Below the pieces are notes generated by a model. It did no database searches. It saw only the letters and a program-made list of their open reading frames with translations, and was not told where the DNA came from. Of a DNA stretch of 6,880 nucleotides, positions 5,089 through 6,880 are shown piece after piece (within the stretch, counting starts at the first letter, position 1; every line of letters begins with the position of its first letter). The stretch spans positions 1 through 6,880 of the forward strand of contig CATZYY010000128.1 of assembly GCA_958426425.1 (NCBI GenBank), read 5' to 3'. Origin of the DNA: an uncultured Oscillospiraceae bacterium (lineage in GTDB: Bacteria; Bacillota; Clostridia; Oscillospirales; Oscillospiraceae). The translations under genes were made by a program, and so were the position numbers.

Positions 5089-6834
5089 TCACATCTTCTC
5101 CGGCGCCTCCACACCGATGAGCCGCAGGCCGTTTTTCAGCACGATGCGGGTCTCGTCCGCCAACTTCAGCCGGGCGGCCATGACCGCGGGCTCCTCGCCC
5201 TTGATGCGGCAGGCGGTGTAGAAGCGGTGGAAGCAGCCCGCCAGCTCCTGGAGGTAGCGGTTGATGTGGCTGGGGTCATAGTCCCGGGCGGAGAGCTTCA
5301 CCTCCTCGCAGAACTGGGCGATCTGCTTGATGAGGGCCCGCTCCGTCTCCCCGGAGAGGATGGTCAGGTCCACGTCCGCCTGGGCGGGAACCGAGGCCCC
5401 CTCCTCCCGCAGCGCCCGCAGCAGCGAGCAGATCCGGGCGTGGGCGTACTCCACGTAGTAGATGGGGTTCTCGCTGTCCTCCCGGACAGCAAGGCCCAGA
5501 TCGAATTCCATCTGGGTGTCGGGCTTGGCATTGAAATACCACCGGGCGGCGTCCACGCTGACCTCGTCCAGCAGGTCGTGGAGGGAGATGGCCTTGCCGG
5601 TCCGCTTGGACATGCGGACCACCTCGCCGTCCCGCAGCAGCTTCACCAGCTGCATGAGAACGATGTCCAGCCGCTCCGACCCGTTCAGGTCCAAGGCGTC
5701 CAGAGCCCCCTTCAGCCGGGCCACGTGGCCGTGGTGGTCGGCGCCCCAGACATTGATGACCTTGTCAAAGCCCCGGACGGCAAACTTGTTGCGGTGATAG
5801 GCGATGTCGGCGGCAAAGTAGGTGTAGAAGCCGTTGGCCCGGCGCAGCACGTCGTCCTTCAGGTCCAACTTCTCGATGTCCGCTTCCTTCTTTCCGGCCT
5901 TGCGGTAGTGGTCCCGGAGAATGTCGGCGGTCCGGAGCCACAGCGCCCCGTCCTTTTCATAGGTCCAGCCCTTTTCGGTCAGCATGTCCACAGTCTCGGC
6001 CACGTATCCGCTCTCATGGAGGGTGGACTCATAGAACCAGTTGTCGTAGTGAATTTTGTAGCGCTCCAGGTCGGTCTTCATCCGGGGCAGGTTCACGCTG
6101 AGGCCGAACTGGGCCAGCTTCTCCTGCCGCTCCGCCTCCGGCACGTTCAGCAAGTCCTCACCGTGCTGGTCGTAGTAGGCCTGGGCCAGCTCCCGGATGT
6201 CCACGCCCTGGTACCCGTCCTCCGGGAAGGGCACCGCATCCTCTCCTTTGATGATCTGAAGATAACGGGCCTCGATGGAGTGGGCGAACTTGTCAATCTG
6301 GTGACCGGCGTCGTTGACGTAGAACTCTCTCGTCACGTCGGCGCCGCAGGCGGAAAGGACGCTGGCCAGGGTGTCCCCCAGGACGCCGCCACGGGCGTTG
6401 CCCATGTGCATGGGGCCGGTGGGATTGGCGGAGACGAACTCCACCATATACTTCTTCCCCTTCAGCCCGTCGTTGGTGCCGTAGGCATCTCCCTCGGCCT
6501 CCACGGCGGACATGACACCGCCGTACCAGCCGTCTCCCAGGCGGAAGTTCAAAAAGCCGGGACCGGCGATCTCGGCGGAGGTGAAATAGCTGCCGGTCAG
6601 GTCCATGTGGTCCAGCAAAGCCTGGGCAATGGCCCGGGGCGGCTGGCGCAGGGCCCGGGCGGCGGCCATGGCGAAGGTGGTGGTGAAGTCGCCGTTGGCG
6701 GTATCCTTGGGGATTTCCACCGGGGCGGCGGGCACGGCGGCCTGAGGCAGGGTACCGTCGGCCGCGGCGGCCTGGTAGGCGGCCATGGCCAGGGCCGCGG
6801 CCTGCTCTTTGGCGTTTTGAATCATGTTGATCAT
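5089..6834 (-). CDS. argS: Arginine--tRNA ligase
   Basis: The full-length class I arginyl-tRNA synthetase has 581 residues. It charges tRNA-Arg with arginine using ATP in the cytoplasm. The N-terminal Arg-specific tRNA-binding domain covers about residues 1-110. The catalytic domain begins with the HIGH-type signature in NPTGPMHMGNARGG (137-150), where it reads HMGN. It continues through NVWGADHHGHVARLKGAL (361-378) to the KMSKS-type loop VVRMSKRTGKAIS (405-417). The DALR helical anticodon-binding domain fills about residues 455-581 and ends with NGLRLIGVEAPEKM. Active-site motifs are intact. The first ATG (6834) has AGAGGA eight bases upstream; a second ATG three codons later (6825) is a less likely alternative. 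The stop is TGA at 5089. Directly before the ribosome binding site is a hairpin with a U-run, raising the possibility of leader regulation. Confidence 0.97.
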   Translation of the reverse strand: MINMIQNAKEQAAALAMAAYQAAAADGTLPQAAVPAAPVEIPKDTANGDFTTTFAMAAARALRQPPRAIAQALLDHMDLTGSYFTSAEIAGPGFLNFRLGDGWYGGVMSAVEAEGDAYGTNDGLKGKKYMVEFVSANPTGPMHMGNARGGVLGDTLASVLSACGADVTREFYVNDAGHQIDKFAHSIEARYLQIIKGEDAVPFPEDGYQGVDIRELAQAYYDQHGEDLLNVPEAERQEKLAQFGLSVNLPRMKTDLERYKIHYDNWFYESTLHESGYVAETVDMLTEKGWTYEKDGALWLRTADILRDHYRKAGKKEADIEKLDLKDDVLRRANGFYTYFAADIAYHRNKFAVRGFDKVINVWGADHHGHVARLKGALDALDLNGSERLDIVLMQLVKLLRDGEVVRMSKRTGKAISLHDLLDEVSVDAARWYFNAKPDTQMEFDLGLAVREDSENPIYYVEYAHARICSLLRALREEGASVPAQADVDLTILSGETERALIKQIAQFCEEVKLSARDYDPSHINRYLQELAGCFHRFYTACRIKGEEPAVMAARLKLADETRIVLKNGLRLIGVEAPEKM

Positions 6835-6852
6835 GGGTGTATTCCTCTCCTT

Positions 6853-6875
6853 AAAAACAGCGGATATCCCGCCGT
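6853..6875 (-). promoter_or_regulatory. Hairpin plus U-run immediately before the argS ribosome binding site
   Basis: On the minus strand ACGGCGG (6875-6869), loop GATAT, and CCGCTGT (6863-6857) form a 7-bp stem with one G-U pair, followed by TTTT (6856-6853) and then the argS AAGGAGAGGA site. This is either the terminator of an upstream gene or the terminator limb of an argS leader, for instance a T-box; the needed upstream sequence is outside the window. Confidence 0.45.
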
Positions 6876-6880
6876 CAGTT

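Noticed and set aside
5046..5114. A longer start for the small acetyltransferase at 5114
   Set aside because: The extra Arg-rich residues overlap the argS end and lack family similarity; the GGAGG site fits the start at 5045.

Overview
The window is GC-rich, and every convincing gene lies on the minus strand, so transcription runs from position 6880 towards position 1. Strong GGAGG-type Shine-Dalgarno sites, a sigma-A type promoter with a 17-base spacer and rho-independent terminators point to a Firmicute. The high GC content, the protein families and their sequence style suggest a gut Clostridia lineage such as Oscillospiraceae (Flavonifractor-like). That placement is inference; no 16S gene or other decisive marker is present.

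In order of transcription, the first block is argS (arginyl-tRNA synthetase, 6834-5089), which has a terminator-like hairpin and U-run just before its ribosome binding site. A small GNAT_2-type acetyltransferase (5045-4776) follows 43 bases later, then an 11-bp hairpin with a short U-tract. Next come azlC (4690-3965) and azlD (3968-3633), which overlap by ATGA and encode a branched-chain amino acid exporter of the AzlCD type. No clear promoter is visible for azlCD, so read-through past the hairpin is possible.

The 182-base gap between azlD and the next gene is the most unusual part of the window. It holds a 13-bp hairpin with a GAAA loop. Next to it is a roughly 110-base stretch with nested complementary segments that would form a closed multi-branched fold on the minus strand, ending in six U residues directly before the ribosome binding site of a DUF6512-like membrane protein (3450-2914). 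This could be an attenuator, a small RNA, or a repeated structured intergenic element.

After the DUF6512 gene a well-formed terminator (2900-2861) is followed at once by a near-consensus promoter (2847-2819) that drives an XpaC-like membrane protein (2778-2074) and a TelA-family protein (2031-841). The xpaC/telA pair is a recurring one: B. subtilis has xpaC next to yaaN. A 223-base GC-rich gap with several palindromes and a 9-base triplicate repeat separates telA from a TPM-domain protein with an N-terminal membrane segment (617 to beyond position 1), which is cut by the window edge. XpaC, TelA and TPM proteins plausibly belong to one envelope or stress-related module, but their biochemical roles are not established by this sequence.

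No rRNA, tRNA, CRISPR array, insertion sequence or phage gene was seen.
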